This document shows positions 55,992-64,000 of a DNA stretch of 64,000 bases, piece after piece. The position numbers and the translations under genes were made by a program. Each line of letters starts with the position of its first letter. Within the stretch, counting starts at the first letter, position 1. The stretch covers positions 170,421 to 234,420 of the forward strand of contig CACYFZ010000001.1 of NCBI GenBank assembly GCA_902773835.1, read 5' to 3'. Source of the DNA: an uncultured Eubacteriales bacterium (GTDB taxonomy: Bacteria > Bacillota > Clostridia > Peptostreptococcales > Anaerovoracaceae). The notes beneath the pieces were generated by a model. The model saw only the letters and a list, made by a program, of their open reading frames with translations. It did no database searches and was not told where the DNA came from.

Positions 55992-58004
55992 TTATTTCTC
56001 TGCTTTCCTTCTGCGGATAAACAGTGCAGATACCGAAAGACCAGCCATCATAATCATGCCGAGATACAGTACGAGTTCATTGGAATCGCCTGTTTTAGCA
56101 CCTTCTGTCTTCGATCCGGATTTTGTATTATTTGAATCTGCTGTCTTAATCTCAGTTTTAGCTGCATCGTATGCGCCGAGTACTTCACCCTCTTCCGAAA
56201 TTTCGGCAGGTGGTACATATTCAGTCTTTACATCGGAGTTATCTCCCGGTTCATCACCGGTCGGAGTAACTTCATCTGTAGTCGGCTCTTCAGCTTCCGG
56301 TGAATCTTCTTCAGGGACCAGTTCGTCCTTCAGAACCAATACTCCGTCAATAACCTCACAGGCGCCTGCCGGGTCTACAGCTGTCGTCAGGACGGTAACG
56401 GTACCATCCGCTGCAACCTCAAACTCGATCGCAGTCTCTACCTTCAGGTAACCTTCCGGTGCATTAGTCTCTTCGAGAGTATATACTCCCGGAGCAACTT
56501 CGAAGGATTTAACATTCTTGTCTGATGTCCAGCTGAGAACTTCTTTTCCTTCAGCATCCTTGATAACGATTACAGCACCTTCAATCTCTGTGCCGTACAT
56601 ATCGGTCTTTGAAATGCTTACACTTACTGTTTCCTCTGCCGGAGTCTCAGGCTCAGTCGGCTCATCCGGTGTAGGATTTTCCGGCTCTGTCGGAGTCTCA
56701 GGCTCTGTTGGCTCATCCGGTGTAGGATTTTCCGGCTCTTCCGGAGTCTCTGGATTTGTCGGCTCGTCCGGTGTAGGATCTTCCGGCTCGTCCGGAGTCT
56801 CAGGATTTGTCGGCTCATCCGGTGTAGGATCTTCCGGCTCTTCCGGAGTCTCAGGCTCTGTCGGCTCGTCCGGTGTAGGAAGCACAGGTTGAGCACCTTC
56901 ATAGTGTCCGAACTGAACAGTACCATTAGAATGAATTATCTGACTGTTGTTGTCCTCAAATATGCTTTTAGCAAGCTCAATAGCCTTCTGCTTATCTGCT
57001 TCTGATGGCTTAGCTTTAAATACCACACTACCACCTTGGTTTGAAACATATCCCTGTTCCCACTGGGAATTTCCACCTCCAAGCATGTGATGAGTCCAAT
57101 CTTGTCCCGAGATCTCGCCTTGGAACGAGTAACGAGAATCATCTCCTACATTCATAAGGTCGTACTGATTGTTATCAAATATAGCTGCACCTTCTACTGA
57201 GCGGATTGGTCCTCTTCCCTGATTACAAAGCCAAATTGCTGTATGGTCACCTCTGTAGTCACTGCTTGCATCATTATTTCTAATCAAGGCATTATAGATA
57301 TAAACATAATTCTGACCAATGGCATCAGACTCATTGTGATAGAAATAGCCATCGTTGTTTCTGACTTCTCCGGAAGACATTTCTAAAGTAACAGGGGAAA
57401 TGTCATTTTCGAGAGCAGTGTAGAAAATACCCTTAGCTTTATTATCGCGGAAAACAGCTCCGTCGATTTTTATTTTAATATTCTTTACCAAACGAAGTAC
57501 AATGCCGCCTTCATAGTTCCACGGGTTCTTCTCCGTTGAATATCCGATATTATGGAAGACTGCGCCTTTAAGGAAATAAACTGTCGCACCCTCATTTGGC
57601 ATGATTACTGCTTCATCAATTTTCTTGTCCTGGCCATCCACATCTATGTTGTAGAATGTAGCAGAACCGGGAACTTCAAACATTACTCCGTTAAATCCGT
57701 CAGCTCTCTTAACTGACTGCTTATCTGAAGCCTGTGTACTGATGTTTCCTTCTGCAGTAACAGTTCCGGCAACAAAAATGGTCCCTTCTTTTGTTCCAAG
57801 AAGCGTCCTTGCTTTATCCCAGCTCTTTACGGCACTACCCGCAGAGCTTCCGTCATTGCTATCATTTCCGTTTACGCCGTCAATATAAACACTAACACCT
57901 GCAGCATAAACATTTACTCCGGACAGCGGACTTACCACGCTTCCGAAGACCATAAAAATCGTCAACACTATACTAAGTGCCACTCCAAGATTCTTCCTAA
58001 CCAT
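55992..58004 (-). CDS. Wall-anchored surface protein with beta-helix, Pro/Glu/Thr stalk and SpaA-like domain
   Basis: A 670-residue protein. Residues 1-35 are a signal peptide ending VYAAG. Residues about 36-360 form a beta-helix-like region rich in short Asn/Gly turns. A Pro/Glu/Thr/Asp-rich stalk of 17-residue repeats (PTPDEPTEPETPEEPED type) follows at about 375-455. A SpaA/Cna-B-like domain comes next (SISKTDMYGTEIEGAVIVI, LEETNAPEGYLKV). The C-terminus has AKTGDSNEL, a hydrophobic span and RRRKAEK, a sorting signal of the KTGD kind rather than canonical LPXTG. AAAGGAG precedes ATG 58002-58004. The protein resembles the giant surface protein in architecture. Confidence 0.88.
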   Translation of the reverse strand: MVRKNLGVALSIVLTIFMVFGSVVSPLSGVNVYAAGVSVYIDGVNGNDSNDGSSAGSAVKSWDKARTLLGTKEGTIFVAGTVTAEGNISTQASDKQSVKRADGFNGVMFEVPGSATFYNIDVDGQDKKIDEAVIMPNEGATVYFLKGAVFHNIGYSTEKNPWNYEGGIVLRLVKNIKIKIDGAVFRDNKAKGIFYTALENDISPVTLEMSSGEVRNNDGYFYHNESDAIGQNYVYIYNALIRNNDASSDYRGDHTAIWLCNQGRGPIRSVEGAAIFDNNQYDLMNVGDDSRYSFQGEISGQDWTHHMLGGGNSQWEQGYVSNQGGSVVFKAKPSEADKQKAIELAKSIFEDNNSQIIHSNGTVQFGHYEGAQPVLPTPDEPTEPETPEEPEDPTPDEPTNPETPDEPEDPTPDEPTNPETPEEPENPTPDEPTEPETPTEPENPTPDEPTEPETPAEETVSVSISKTDMYGTEIEGAVIVIKDAEGKEVLSWTSDKNVKSFEVAPGVYTLEETNAPEGYLKVETAIEFEVAADGTVTVLTTAVDPAGACEVIDGVLVLKDELVPEEDSPEAEEPTTDEVTPTGDEPGDNSDVKTEYVPPAEISEEGEVLGAYDAAKTEIKTADSNNTKSGSKTEGAKTGDSNELVLYLGMIMMAGLSVSALFIRRRKAEK
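56640..56880 (-). repeat. 51-bp tandem repeats encoding the Pro/Glu/Thr stalk
   Basis: About five copies of a 51-bp unit, each encoding 17 residues starting PTPDEPT, differing at one to four residues. Repeat number in such stalks often varies among strains. Confidence 0.85.
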
Positions 58005-58086
58005 TGTTAACTCCTTTAAAATCAGTCTGTAACGGGAAAAATGTAATTCTGTAATCGTGCGTAAATAGTTGCAGAAAAGTTGCACT

Positions 58087-58155
58087 ATTATACCGAGAAC
58101 GGTTACAGAACGGTTACAAAATCATCATGAATACTGTAACTGTTTTGTAACCGTT
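58087..58155 (-). promoter_or_regulatory. Promoter with four 11-bp boxes
   Basis: TATAAT at 58087-58092 lacks a -35 match. Two direct copies of an 11-mer (plus strand AACGGTTACAG at 58098-58108 and AACGGTTACAA at 58109-58119) cover the -35 region, and two inverted copies (CTGTAACTGTT at 58134-58144 and TTGTAACCGTT at 58145-58155) lie upstream. Direct repeats with an 11-bp period are typical of OmpR/PhoB-family response regulators. Confidence 0.6.
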
Positions 58156-58276
58156 TAGTCAATACTTTTTAATAAATAATTAATATTATTTTTTGAATAC
58201 AAGATTTTTTAGATGATTATGATTATTTATGCTTGTAAGAGTTATATCAAGCGCACGACTATGTTTTATCAAATAT

Positions 58277-58302
58277 AACTGCCCCGCTTTCGCGAGGCAG
58301 TT
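58277..58302. terminator. Terminator of the hydrogenase operon
   Basis: AACTGCC (58277-58283) pairs with GGCAGTT (58296-58302), with further pairing of CGC/GCG inside. It begins 37 bp beyond the hydA-like stop. Confidence 0.6.
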
Positions 58303-58338
58303 AGTTTTAATTATTAGATCTTTCCATCGAAGAAAAGC

Positions 58339-60102
58339 TTATTCGTGGTCGTCGTTAACCTTGCGCTCTACGTATGACGTATGGAGCAGGTGGTGAGCCT
58401 TATGGCTTCCGTAGCTCTCAAGATACTCGTCGTAAAGCTTAACGATGCTTGGGTTCTCATGCGATCTTCTGAGAGGTCTGTCTGAGTCGAGGTCGTAAAG
58501 ACCTTTTGCTCTGACTTCTCTTACATCGATGAAGTTCTTGATTCCTGATGGAACCAGAGGCTGTCCTCCGCCGTTTACGCAGCCACCCGGGCAAGCCATG
58601 ATCTCGATGAATGTGTAATTCTTCTCGCCTGACTTAACCATCTCGAGAACCTTACGTGCGTTAGCAAGACCGGAAGCAACAGCTACGCTGACTTCGAGAT
58701 CGCCGACTTTATAGCTGGCTTCCTTAACGCCCTCAACTCCACGTACATCCTGGAACTCAAGGAGATCTTTGCCGAGCTGCTGTCCTGTAATCCACTCAAC
58801 AGCAGTTCTGAGAGCAGCTTCCATAACTCCGCCGGTTGCACCGAAGATAACGGCAGCACCTGTGCTCTCTCCCATCGGATCATCGTATGGCTCATCAGGG
58901 AGATTAATGAAGTCGATACCGGCCTCATCGATCATGCGGCCGAGCTCTCTTGTAGTCAGTGCATAATCTACATCAGGAAGTCCGTTGTTGGCATCCTGGT
59001 CTTCACGGCCGAGCTCGAACTTCTTAGCTGTGCAAGGCATTACGGATACGGATACGATATTCTTAGGATCTATGCCTTTCTTCTCCGCATAGTATGACTT
59101 AACTACAGCTCCGAACATCTGCTGCGGTGATTTGCAGGATGATACGTGAGGCAGAAGCTCCGGATAGTAATGCTCGATGAACTTAACCCAACCAGGTGAG
59201 CATGAAGTGATCATTGGGAGTACGCCACCCTTGGTGACTCTCTCGATCAGCTCGTTTGCTTCCTCTACGATAGTGAGGTCAGCTGAGAAGTTTGTATCAA
59301 ATACAGCATCGAATCCGAGTCTTCTCATGCCTGCTGCAAGCTTACCCTCTACCTCAGCGCCGATAGGCATGCCGAAGCATTCTCCGAGTCCGACTCTTAC
59401 TGAAGGGGCAGCCTGGATTACTACGTGCTTCTCAGGGTCAGCGATAGCAGCCTTAACAGCAGCTGTAGCATCCTTCTCGTGGAGTGCTCCTACAGGGCAA
59501 GCCACGATACACTGTCCGCAGTTTACGCATGATGTCTCTGCGAGCGGAAGATCGAAGGCCTGTCCGATGTATGTCTCAAAACCTCTTTCGTTGTTACCGA
59601 TAACACCGATACTCTGATACTTCTCGCATACTGCAGTACATCTTCTGCAGAGGATACACTTGCTGTTATCTCTTACGATGGAAGCCGAAGAATCGTCGAT
59701 TTCGAACTCATTCTTTGCGCCTTCATAGTAATCGGTCTTCTCTACTCCGTATCTCTTACAGAGAGTCTGAAGTTCGCAGTTCGTGCTTCTCACGCAGCCG
59801 AGGCAGTCCTGATTGTGATCGGACAGGATCAGCTGGAGAGTTTTACGTCTGTAGTCTTTAATCTTTTCTGTATTAGTGTGAGCTACCATGCCGTCTGTGC
59901 AAGGATATACACAGGCTGCAACGAGAGCTCTGGCCCCTTCGACTTCGCACACGCACAGTCTGCAAGCGCCAATCTCATTGACGTCTCTCAGATAGCACAG
60001 TGTAGGAACATCGATGCCGGCCTTGTGGGCTGCATCCAGTAAGGTGGAACCTTCCGGAACAGTTACCGTAATATTATCAACTGTTACTTTAATATCTGCC
60101 AT
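58339..60102 (-). CDS. hydA: [FeFe] hydrogenase catalytic subunit (HydA-like)
   Basis: The 587-residue protein has a plant-type [2Fe-2S] domain at the N-terminus (ACRLCVCEVEGAR), a His-Cys [4Fe-4S] motif (HNQDCLGCVRSTNC), two [4Fe-4S] motifs (CILCRRCTAVC, CVNCGQCIVACP) and the three H-cluster motifs: TSCSPGW, MPCTAKKFE and ACPGGCVNGGGQP. With the two NuoF/NuoE-like genes upstream it forms a cytoplasmic trimeric, NAD-linked and probably electron-bifurcating hydrogenase. Start at ATG 60100-60102 is backed by AGGAGG. Maturation genes hydEFG are not in the window. Confidence 0.95.
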   Translation of the reverse strand: MADIKVTVDNITVTVPEGSTLLDAAHKAGIDVPTLCYLRDVNEIGACRLCVCEVEGARALVAACVYPCTDGMVAHTNTEKIKDYRRKTLQLILSDHNQDCLGCVRSTNCELQTLCKRYGVEKTDYYEGAKNEFEIDDSSASIVRDNSKCILCRRCTAVCEKYQSIGVIGNNERGFETYIGQAFDLPLAETSCVNCGQCIVACPVGALHEKDATAAVKAAIADPEKHVVIQAAPSVRVGLGECFGMPIGAEVEGKLAAGMRRLGFDAVFDTNFSADLTIVEEANELIERVTKGGVLPMITSCSPGWVKFIEHYYPELLPHVSSCKSPQQMFGAVVKSYYAEKKGIDPKNIVSVSVMPCTAKKFELGREDQDANNGLPDVDYALTTRELGRMIDEAGIDFINLPDEPYDDPMGESTGAAVIFGATGGVMEAALRTAVEWITGQQLGKDLLEFQDVRGVEGVKEASYKVGDLEVSVAVASGLANARKVLEMVKSGEKNYTFIEIMACPGGCVNGGGQPLVPSGIKNFIDVREVRAKGLYDLDSDRPLRRSHENPSIVKLYDEYLESYGSHKAHHLLHTSYVERKVNDDHE

Positions 60103-60114
60103 AGTTCTCACCTC

Positions 60115-61992
60115 CTACTTTCTGCTAATCGCACCGAATGCGCAGTTATCCATACATGCACCGCACTTGATGCACTTGGATGCATCGATGACATGAGCCT
60201 GCTTGACCTCTCCGCTGATAGCGTTAACAGGGCAATTGCGAGCGCACTTTGTACAACCCTTACAGAGCTCTGCGTCGATAGTGTAGTTGAGAAGTGCCTT
60301 GCAGACTCCTGCCGGACATTTCTTTTCTACGATATGCGCTTCGTACTCATCTCTGAAATGCTCGATTGTTGAAAGAATTGGGTTTGGAGCTGTCTGGCCG
60401 AGTCCGCAAAGTGAATTCGCCTTGATGTAGTGAGCGAGTTCATCGAGCTTATCGAGGTCTTCAAGCTCTCCTCTGCCCTCTGAGATCTTCTCGAGAATCT
60501 CAAGCATTCTCTTAGTACCGATACGGCACGGTGTGCACTTACCGCAAGACTCACTTACCGTGAATCCGAGGTAGAACTTAGCGATATCTACCATACAGTT
60601 GTCCTCGTCGAGAACGATCATTCCGCCGGATCCCATCATGGAACCGATTGATGTGAGTGATTCGTAATCGATAGGAACATCGTATGAAGCTGCAGGGATA
60701 CATCCGCCGGACGGGCCACCTGTCTGAGCAGCTTTGAATTTCTTACCGTTAGGTACTCCGCCGCCGATTTCCTCTACAACCTGTCTGAGAGTTGTACCCA
60801 TAGGTACCTCTACGAGACCTGTGTTGTTGATCTTACCGCCGAGGGCGAATACCTTAGTTCCCTTGGATGTCTCTGTTCCGTACTGATTGAACCAGTCAGC
60901 ACCGTTCAGGATGATCTGCGGGATGTTTGCATATGTCTCTACGTTGTTGAGTACCGTAGGAGCACCAAAGAGTCCCTTTACAGCCGGGAACGGCGGACGT
61001 GGGCGAGGCTCTCCTCTGTTACCCTCTATGGATGTCATGAGGGCTGTTTCCTCACCGCAGACGAACGCGCCGGCACCGAGTCTGAGGTCAACGTCAAAGT
61101 TGAAGTCGGTTCCGAAGATTCCCTTACCGAGAACTCCGTACTCTCTGGCCTGCTCAAGAGCGATGTACAGTCTGTCTACAGCGATAGGATACTCAGCTCT
61201 TACGTAGATATAACCCTGGTCAGCTCCGATGGCATAGCCTGCGATGGCCATAGCCTCGAGAATTGAATGTGGGTCTCCTTCCAGGATGGATCTGTCCATG
61301 AATGCGCCCGGGTCACCTTCGTCGGCGTTGCAGGCTACATACTTCTGAACATTTCCTCTGTTTCCGGAAGCGAATTGCCATTTCTTACCTGTCGGGAATC
61401 CGCCGCCGCCTCTGCCTCTGAGACCTGAGTCGATTACAGTCTGGATAACCTCATCAGGTGTCATCTCTGTCAGGGCTTTAGCGAGAGCCTGGTAACCGTC
61501 TCTTGCGATGTATTCATCGATGTCTTCCGGATCGATCTTACCGCAGTTACGGAGAGCCATTCTCATCTGGTCTTTATAGAACGGTGACTCAACGTAAGGG
61601 ATATCCTCTCCGTTAGGTCCTTCTTCGACCATGAGGAATTCTTCAACAGGCTTTCCTCCGATGATGTGCTCATCAAAGATTCTCTTTACATTCTTAGGGT
61701 CTACTTCCTGATAGAAGACATTACCCGGATGTACTACTACGATAGGTCCCTTGGCACAGAGACCCTGGCAGCCTGTCTGTATAATCTGAATTTCGTCTTT
61801 CTTTCCTGTGTCTTCGATGCACTTTGTGAGTTCTTCCAGAATCTCAGGTGCGTGGTTGGACTGGCAACCGGTACCTCCGCATACGAGGACATAGGTCTTT
61901 TCTGCAGCTTCGGCAGTATCAGGATTGAACCTGATGTCGATCTGACCATGCTTCGCTGCTTTGATGTCTTTTAAATCTTGCAGTGTTTTCAT
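60115..61992 (-). CDS. hydB: NuoF-like NAD/FMN subunit of the hydrogenase (HydB-like)
   Basis: The 625-residue protein has a thioredoxin-like [2Fe-2S] N-terminal domain (CGGTGCQSN, TGCQGLCAKGP), the FMN site GLRGRGGGGFPTGKKW, the NADH site around GAGAFVCGEETALM, a [4Fe-4S] motif SCGKCTPCRIGT and two C-terminal ferredoxin motifs (CKGCTKCARNCP, CIKCGACMDNC). It exchanges electrons with NAD and ferredoxin. It lies 12 bp before hydA and 18 bp after hydC. Confidence 0.95.
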   Translation of the reverse strand: MKTLQDLKDIKAAKHGQIDIRFNPDTAEAAEKTYVLVCGGTGCQSNHAPEILEELTKCIEDTGKKDEIQIIQTGCQGLCAKGPIVVVHPGNVFYQEVDPKNVKRIFDEHIIGGKPVEEFLMVEEGPNGEDIPYVESPFYKDQMRMALRNCGKIDPEDIDEYIARDGYQALAKALTEMTPDEVIQTVIDSGLRGRGGGGFPTGKKWQFASGNRGNVQKYVACNADEGDPGAFMDRSILEGDPHSILEAMAIAGYAIGADQGYIYVRAEYPIAVDRLYIALEQAREYGVLGKGIFGTDFNFDVDLRLGAGAFVCGEETALMTSIEGNRGEPRPRPPFPAVKGLFGAPTVLNNVETYANIPQIILNGADWFNQYGTETSKGTKVFALGGKINNTGLVEVPMGTTLRQVVEEIGGGVPNGKKFKAAQTGGPSGGCIPAASYDVPIDYESLTSIGSMMGSGGMIVLDEDNCMVDIAKFYLGFTVSESCGKCTPCRIGTKRMLEILEKISEGRGELEDLDKLDELAHYIKANSLCGLGQTAPNPILSTIEHFRDEYEAHIVEKKCPAGVCKALLNYTIDAELCKGCTKCARNCPVNAISGEVKQAHVIDASKCIKCGACMDNCAFGAISRK

Positions 61993-62010
61993 GACTTACC
62001 CTCCTATGCG

Positions 62011-62499
62011 TTACTCGTACTTGGCCAGGATGTCTGCCACCTTATCCGGTGTCAGCTTGCCGTATACATCTCCACCAACGATCATAACAGGTGCAAGTCC
62101 GCATGCTCCTACGCAGCGGCAAACATCAATAGAGAATTTGCCGTCAGGGGTGCATTCACCGTCACCGATACCGAGCTGCTTCTCAACTTCCTCGAGAAGA
62201 GCGCCGGCGCCTTTTACATAGCAAGCTGTACCCAGGCAAACGGATACAACGTACTTGCCTTTCGGCGACATAGAAAACTGTGCATAGAAAGTAGCTACAC
62301 CGTAAATCTTTTCGATCGGAATGCCTGTCTCATCAGCAATGATTTTCTGCACCTGATAAGGCAGATAACCATAAATCTCCTGAGCATCCTGCATGATAGG
62401 CATCAGAGCGCCCTTCTGGTCTTTGTACTTTGCAATGACCTCGAGCAATTTGGCTTCCTGATCTTTAGTTCCTTTGAAAGGAACATTTGATACTTTCAT
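62011..62499 (-). CDS. hydC: NuoE-like [2Fe-2S] subunit of the hydrogenase (HydC-like)
   Basis: The 162-residue protein has the thioredoxin-like [2Fe-2S] fold of NuoE with four cysteines in CLGTAC and CRCVGAC. It begins MKVSNVPFKGTKDQEAKLL and has GVATFYAQFSMSPKGKYVV. It is the first gene of the hydrogenase operon, with AAGGAGG upstream. Confidence 0.94.
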   Translation of the reverse strand: MKVSNVPFKGTKDQEAKLLEVIAKYKDQKGALMPIMQDAQEIYGYLPYQVQKIIADETGIPIEKIYGVATFYAQFSMSPKGKYVVSVCLGTACYVKGAGALLEEVEKQLGIGDGECTPDGKFSIDVCRCVGACGLAPVMIVGGDVYGKLTPDKVADILAKYE

Positions 62500-62568
62500 C
62501 AGATCGTGCCTCCTTATTAAATAAATCTACAAAACGCTTTTAGGGATACTAATCCCACAGTTATTAAG

Positions 62569-62598
62569 ATTTTACCTTATGCATATACATCAAGGCAA
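62569..62598 (-). promoter_or_regulatory. Candidate promoter of hydCBA
   Basis: TTGCCT (62593-62598), 18-bp spacer, TAAAAT (62569-62574) on the minus strand. A short GGGAT/ATCCC hairpin lies in the leader at about 62543-62556. A half-site resembling TTGTTAA lies upstream but no full Rex box was seen. Confidence 0.45.
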
Positions 62599-62731
62599 CG
62601 ACAATTTTGTTAAAAAAATGACTTTCACGAAAAAAACATAAAAGTGTTGCTTCTGTATCATGCTATACTTTGGAAGTACGTAACAGATCAAAGCCTGTTG
62701 CGACTGTATAATTAACATTCCGGAGGTAAAT

Positions 62732-63775
62732 ATGATCTATCCGAAGTTCCCTAAAGAAGGCGATACTATAGGAGTATGTGCGCCGAGTGCCGGCGTCGGA
62801 GATAAGATAGAATACTTTGACTTATCCATGGAAACTTTACGTTCCCGTGGTTTTCAACTTGAAGAGACCGATAGTGTGAGAAATGAGTCCTACCCTTCCG
62901 CTTCTGCAGAAGAAAGAGGCTCGGAGTTTAATTATTGTTTCGGAAATGAAAGAATATCTGCCGTCCTATGTGCATCCGGCGGAGATTATTGTATAGAGAT
63001 GCTGCCTTTCATCGATCAGGATTTAGTGAAGAGCAATCCGAAGTGGTTCACAGGCTACTCCGATCCGACTTCTATTGAAATGCTTCTTACTACTAAGTTA
63101 GATATAGCCACTATATACGGTGTTAATGCAGGTGCATGGGATTGGCGCCCTCTTCACGAATCTCAGGAAATATCTCTTCGTATTCTGAAGGGTGATTTGC
63201 CGGTTCAACACTCCTACGATAAATACTTTAAACCGAATTTCGAAGTAGAACCCAGTGTTTACAATATGGATACAGACGTAAAGTGGGAGCTTTTCATGCC
63301 TGAGCATGTCAGCGATACAGCTGTTGCCTGTTATTCCTATGCCCCAGCCTATGAGCTCGAAGTCTCAGGACGTCTCATAGGAGGATGCATAGACGTCATC
63401 GATTGGATCATGGGCACGCCGTACGAAGACCTTGAAGGCTTCTGCGCGCGCTATAAAGACGACGGATTCATCTGGTTCTTTGATAACTTCGACTTGGATC
63501 CTCTGAAGCTCCAATACGTCCTTCGTAAGATGCAGTTAAAAGGTCTTTTCAAAGACGCGCGCGCCATCATCTTCGGACGCACCTTCCTTCCCGGAGAAGC
63601 TACCGATGCAGATTACCTCGAAAAGATTAATCGCGTCCTCGCTGATACCGGCGTGCCACTCATCTGGAATGCAGACATCGGCCACACCAAGCCGTCGATG
63701 ACCCTCATCAACGGTGCCATCGGACATTTCAGCTTCCACCACGGCCACGCCACACTATCTATGGAGCTTAAATAG
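62732..63775 (+). CDS. S66-family peptidase (LD-carboxypeptidase/MccF-like)
   Basis: The only plus-strand gene. The 347-residue protein has the S66 features GDTIGVCAPSAG at the N-terminus, a glycine-rich ASGGDY loop, the nucleophile serine in TGYSDPTSIE near residue 110 and the catalytic histidine in IGHTKPSMTL near residue 325. The position of the family's catalytic Glu appears to read Asp (IWFFDNFD near 250). Family members cut murein tetrapeptides at the L-D bond or inactivate microcin C-type compounds. CCGGAGG precedes the ATG. It is divergent from hydC. Confidence 0.88.
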   Translation: MIYPKFPKEGDTIGVCAPSAGVGDKIEYFDLSMETLRSRGFQLEETDSVRNESYPSASAEERGSEFNYCFGNERISAVLCASGGDYCIEMLPFIDQDLVKSNPKWFTGYSDPTSIEMLLTTKLDIATIYGVNAGAWDWRPLHESQEISLRILKGDLPVQHSYDKYFKPNFEVEPSVYNMDTDVKWELFMPEHVSDTAVACYSYAPAYELEVSGRLIGGCIDVIDWIMGTPYEDLEGFCARYKDDGFIWFFDNFDLDPLKLQYVLRKMQLKGLFKDARAIIFGRTFLPGEATDADYLEKINRVLADTGVPLIWNADIGHTKPSMTLINGAIGHFSFHHGHATLSMELK

Positions 63776-63780
63776 TCATA

Positions 63781-63884
63781 TTTACTTATATCAATTAAAA
63801 AAATGTAGTGTAGTAAGTAAAAACCGGAGTTCTTATTTCAATATTTACTTACTACACTTTTAATTTGGACTCAAAGTAAGTAAA
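63781..63884. repeat. Alternating TTTACTTA/TAAGTAAA repeat with 63-bp period
   Basis: TTTACTTA at 63781 and 63844, TAAGTAAA at 63814 and 63877. Each pair is offset by exactly 63 bp, so a 41-bp inverted unit occurs twice. Confidence 0.55.
63797..63866. terminator. Bidirectional terminator after the S66 gene
   Basis: A perfect 15-bp stem (63807-63821 with 63844-63858) with a 22-nt loop. It is followed by TTTTAATTT on the plus strand and by a seven-base T-run on the minus strand. Confidence 0.65.
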
Positions 63885-64000
63885 TTCTTTAAAGCAGGAA
63901 TTAATGTGCTCCCCATGTAAAGGACACATGGAAAAAATTTTTACACAATTTACACTAGCATCGAATCCGGGTATTCTCCAGTGGTAATAAGTTTATAGTA
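63885..64000. other. Non-coding end of the window
   Basis: Nothing firm. A CCATGT/ACATGG hairpin lies at about 63914-63932, followed by an A/T tract. Confidence 0.3.

Larger units (their letters stand above)
58005..58338. other. Intergenic region upstream of the second surface protein
   Basis: No gene in these 334 bp. It contains the leader, a -10 at 58087-58092, four 11-bp boxes at 58098-58155, an AT-rich stretch at 58160-58260 and the hydrogenase terminator at 58277-58302. Confidence 0.65.

Noticed and set aside
56640..56880. CRISPR-like repeat array
   Set aside because: The repeats are in frame, contiguous without unique spacers, and encode a Pro/Glu/Thr stalk.
62600..62625. Rex operator upstream of the hydrogenase operon
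   Set aside because: Only one TTGTTAA half-site is present; the second half TTAACAA is missing at the needed distance.
62579..62641. 20-codon plus-strand frame between hydC and the S66 gene
   Set aside because: No ribosome-binding site, low-complexity Lys/Asn composition, and it overlaps the hydrogenase promoter.
62685..62705. 15-base similarity between the S66 gene upstream region and the giant surface-protein leader (ACGTNACAGATCAAA)
   Set aside because: One-mismatch 15-mers are expected many times by chance in 64 kb and there is no dyad symmetry.
63950..63985. tRNA T-arm-like segment TCGAATCC near the window end
   Set aside because: No matching 5-bp T-stem, anticodon arm or acceptor stem can be formed around it.

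Overview
The window looks like a chromosome segment of an anaerobic, Gram-positive, low-to-mid GC member of the Clostridia (Eubacteriales). The evidence is a PolC-type replicative polymerase, Firmicutes-style gene orders (rimP-nusA-rnpM-infB-rbfA, pyrH-frr-uppS-cdsA-dxr-rseP-ispG-polC, infC-rpmI-rplT), a trimeric [FeFe] hydrogenase, and secreted proteins with SpaA/Cna-B-like domains and a KTGD-type wall-sorting tail. I cannot name the species. Fifty of the 51 protein genes lie on the minus strand; only the last one, an S66 peptidase, is on the plus strand.

Layout, given in ascending coordinates although transcription runs the other way. 1-5705: the N-terminal 1,901 residues of a giant surface protein that leaves the window. 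5990-16582: the rimP-to-pnp block for transcription, translation and RNA turnover, with ribF and truB. 16702-21310: a class A penicillin-binding protein and a zinc/cadmium efflux pump with its ArsR repressor and a 42-bp perfect palindromic operator. 21405-25075: an intracellular GH13 enzyme and a secreted GH20 hexosaminidase. 25214-38745: polC, the MEP isoprenoid genes ispG and dxr, rseP, cdsA, uppS, frr, pyrH, thrS and thiI. 38775-46476: cysteine desulfurase, RNase Y, a MurE-like ligase, radC, cmk, nrdR and a secreted trigger-factor-like lipoprotein. 46801-48093: infC-rpmI-rplT plus an overlooked 52-codon membrane-protein gene. 48302-55811: maf, three little-known envelope or hydrolase-like genes, proC, lexA, a radical SAM enzyme, a COG2426 membrane protein and an M18 aminopeptidase. 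55992-58004: a second surface protein. 58339-62499: hydABC-like hydrogenase. 62732-63775: S66 peptidase.

Most genes are housekeeping. The unusual signals are: a PolC that lacks the embedded proofreading exonuclease and part of its N-terminal domain; a shared inverted-repeat operator, GTAAAG-N4-CTTTAC, at three separate promoters (giant surface protein, dxr, COG2426 gene); a thrS leader hairpin shaped like a tRNA-Thr anticodon arm; an infC gene that appears to start at AUU behind a transcription attenuator; and a four-box response-regulator-like array at the second surface-protein promoter. No rRNA, tRNA, CRISPR array, transposase or prophage gene was found. Promoters, terminators and RNA structures were read by eye without folding or database searches.
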